In this document: one piece after another, positions 62,803-64,000 of the stretch
How the letters are laid out: the number at the start of each line of letters is the position of its first letter
Position numbering within the stretch: position 1 is the first letter of the stretch
DNA from: Thalassolituus maritimus
Lineage (GTDB): Bacteria; Pseudomonadota; Gammaproteobacteria; Pseudomonadales; Oceanobacteraceae
NCBI RefSeq assembly: GCF_900156675.1
Contig: NZ_FTOH01000001.1
Location: forward strand, 496,001 to 560,000
Length of the DNA stretch: 64,000 bases
Direction: 5' to 3'
Position numbers and translations under genes: made by a program
Notes under the pieces: model-generated
Told to the model about the DNA's origin: nothing
What the model saw: the letters and a program-made list of their open reading frames with translations, nothing else
Databases searched by the model: none

Positions 62803-63149
62803 TTTCGATCTCCTTTTTGTTGTTAATCCAATCCTGTTGGTTTGCCACTACAGGAACTCTTCCTGAGCGACGACTTAAAAGTACACAGCTGATCGTGAAG
62901 AAAGTACTCAAACGAATTCAGCATATAGCGTGCCACTTAAAGTAAATATAGTCGCTACTGGAGAAAAGACCAGGCATCCTTGCCCGAGTTCCCAGACTTC
63001 CCTGCGACTATGTGTAAAAGATAGTCAGCCAATATGACGTGGATATGACATTGGCTCGGAAACTCTGATACCGGAGCGTAAAGATCTGTTGGAGATGAAG
63101 AAGACTAATTAAGAACTATCGAGTGAAGTAGGGGGATCTAAAAAGTAGA
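62803..63149. other. Gene-free stretch between microprotein and tRNA cluster
   Basis: 347 nt without a credible gene on either strand. It holds the leader of the acidic microprotein gene on its left. I could not identify a convincing promoter, and only a small ATCTA-CTTTT-TAGAT hairpin just behind the tRNA-Asp gene, which may aid termination. Confidence 0.4.
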
Positions 63150-63226
63150 TGGCGGACTGGACGGGACTCGAACCCGCGACCCCCGGCGTGACAGGCCGGT
63201 ATTCTAACCAACTGAACTACCAGTCC
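63150..63226 (-). tRNA. tRNA-Asp (GTC), copy 1
   Basis: 77 nt including encoded CCA. Acceptor stem GGACTGG/CCAGTCC, discriminator G, anticodon loop CTGTCAC, and a standard T-arm GCGGG-TTCGAGT-CCCGT. Identical to copy 2 apart from flanks. Confidence 0.97.
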
Positions 63227-63254
63227 GCATTGTATTCACTTTATTGCAAAGTGA

Positions 63255-63330
63255 TGGTGGGTGATGACGGGATCGAACCGCCGACCCTCTGCTTGTAAGG
63301 CAGATGCTCTCCCAGCTGAGCTAATCACCC
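63255..63330 (-). tRNA. tRNA-Val (TAC), copy 1
   Basis: 76 nt with encoded CCA; acceptor GGGTGAT/ATCACCC, anticodon loop CTTACAA (anticodon TAC). Precedes tRNA-Asp copy 1 with a 28-nt spacer on the minus strand. Confidence 0.97.
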
Positions 63331-63341
63331 TAATAGGCTTT

Positions 63342-63460
63342 TCGCTTCGCTGATTGAGTTGTTACTGCGTTGTTCCTCGCTCGTCCCTTCGCCTACCAGT
63401 AGGTATGTCTCAGGGTACTCGCTGCGGTACGCCTTGTACCATTCTCAATCATCAAACCGC
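63342..63460. repeat. 119-nt extragenic repeat, copy 1
   Basis: Matches 63861-63979 at 117 of 119 positions. It contains the palindrome CCTACCAGTAGG-like core (CCTAC/GTAGG) and terminal short inverted GATTGAG/CTCAATC. Non-coding. Each copy sits directly beyond a tRNA-Val gene. Confidence 0.9.
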
Positions 63461-63531
63461 ATCGAGAGCGGTGAAAGCATTTCAATTTTACTTCTTGAGA
63501 GAAGCTCTTTGACTTTCATCTAAGAGGAAGA

Positions 63532-63691
63532 TGGCGGACTGGACGGGACCCGACTGGGCCGGCATTCCGGACCGCGACCAAGGCTAAATTAATCAGCGTC
63601 TTAGTCAATGTTGGCGGACTGGACGGGACCCGACTGGGCCGGCATTCCGGACCGCGACCAAGGCTAAATTAATCAGCGTCTTAGTCAATGT
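63532..63691 (-). repeat. Two 80-nt tandem units carrying tRNA-Asp 3' ends
   Basis: Units 63532-63611 and 63612-63691 are identical. Read on the minus strand each ends with GTCCCGTCCAGTCCGCCA, the last 18 nt of tRNA-Asp, and the array begins directly after tRNA-Asp copy 2. The remaining 62 nt of the unit are unrelated to the tRNA (contains GGTCCGGAATGCCGG). The layout recalls the rtT repeats behind E. coli tyrT. Confidence 0.92.
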
Positions 63692-63768
63692 TGGCGGACT
63701 GGACGGGACTCGAACCCGCGACCCCCGGCGTGACAGGCCGGTATTCTAACCAACTGAACTACCAGTCC
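63692..63768 (-). tRNA. tRNA-Asp (GTC), copy 2
   Basis: 77 nt with CCA, same sequence as copy 1. Followed on its strand by the two 80-nt tandem units, which repeat its 3' end. Confidence 0.97.
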
Positions 63769-63773
63769 ACATT

Positions 63774-63849
63774 TGGTGGGTGATGACGGGATCGAACCGC
63801 CGACCCTCTGCTTGTAAGGCAGATGCTCTCCCAGCTGAGCTAATCACCC
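63774..63849 (-). tRNA. tRNA-Val (TAC), copy 2
   Basis: 76 nt with CCA, same as copy 1 (offset 519 nt). Only 5 nt separate it from tRNA-Asp copy 2. Confidence 0.97.
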
Positions 63850-63860
63850 AAACTCGTTTA

Positions 63861-63979
63861 TCGCTTCGCTGATTGAGTTGCTACTGCGTTGTTCCTCGCT
63901 CGTCCCTTCGCCTACCAGTAGGTATGTCTCAGGGTACTCGCTGCGGTACGCCTTGTATCATTCTCAATCATCAAACCGC
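63861..63979. repeat. 119-nt extragenic repeat, copy 2
   Basis: Second copy of the repeat at 63342-63460 (two mismatches). With tRNA-Val it forms a 206-nt duplicated block, suggesting unequal exchange inside a tRNA array that continues beyond the window. Confidence 0.9.
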
Positions 63980-64000
63980 TTTGAGGCAGTAGATGCGATG

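Noticed and set aside
63532-63691. CRISPR array or integrative-element att sites
   Set aside because: Units are contiguous with no spacers, so not CRISPR. The 18-nt tRNA 3' copy could be an attachment core, but no integrase or element lies between the copies.

Overview
The window is a stretch of gammaproteobacterial chromosome with about fifty protein genes, a tRNA cluster at the right end, and no phage, transposase or CRISPR array. The gene set suggests a marine, organic-acid or lipid-using bacterium of the Oceanospirillales/Pseudomonadales type: acetyl-CoA synthetase beside the CrbS/CrbR acetate-switch regulators, DcaP-like porin, a DUF5610 protein, MaoC hydratase, several AraC regulators with the AraC-binding-like N-terminal domain, and DUF1329/YCF48/RND genes. 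The genus cannot be fixed from this sequence; Thalassolituus or Oceanobacter relatives are a guess from gene content.

Layout. 1-4350 (minus) holds most of a very large secreted repeat protein that runs off the left edge; it has no ATG start and uses TTG. 4798-16876 is an acetate locus: porin (minus), acs, crbR, crbS (minus), a DUF485 protein plus sodium:solute symporter, a DUF294 protein and a DEDDh exonuclease. 17073-21425 is a tight operon for a periplasmic cupredoxin-like protein, a c-di-GMP phosphodiesterase with a periplasmic sensor, a DUF3034 barrel and an exported truncated haemoglobin. 21548-31806 carries tpx, a lipoprotein esterase, a second two-subunit symporter (DUF4212 plus SSS), marC, an RND exporter, dgt, a hydrolase, lepB and a 38-residue CxxC membrane microprotein. 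31965-35698 includes an M6 protease with a GlyGly-CTERM tail followed directly by its likely processing enzyme, a rhombosortase. 35757-42820 has AraC regulators, an outer-membrane barrel, MaoC, a DUF5610 protein, a glutaredoxin-like protein and a lipoprotein. 42904-55466 is housekeeping: comEA-like, topA, a PLP enzyme, DUF1853, nadK, a metallophosphoesterase, glpG, yeaC, DUF2797 and pepN. 55481-62708 is a DUF1329/YCF48/RND export set, a membrane protein and an AraC regulator.

The right end (62722-63979) has a strongly translated-looking 26-residue acidic microprotein gene and two copies of a tRNA-Val/tRNA-Asp pair on the minus strand. A 206-nt block, tRNA-Val plus a 119-nt extragenic repeat, is duplicated at an offset of 519 nt. 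Behind one tRNA-Asp lie two perfect 80-nt tandem units, each ending in a copy of the tRNA 3' end, a design that recalls the rtT repeats of E. coli tyrT.

How parts fit: the porin, Acs, CrbS/CrbR and the two symporter systems are probably one acetate-uptake and activation regulon; a TAGACC-based dyad lies upstream of both acs and the DUF4212/SSS operon. All functions are inferred from sequence motifs read by eye; no database search was run.
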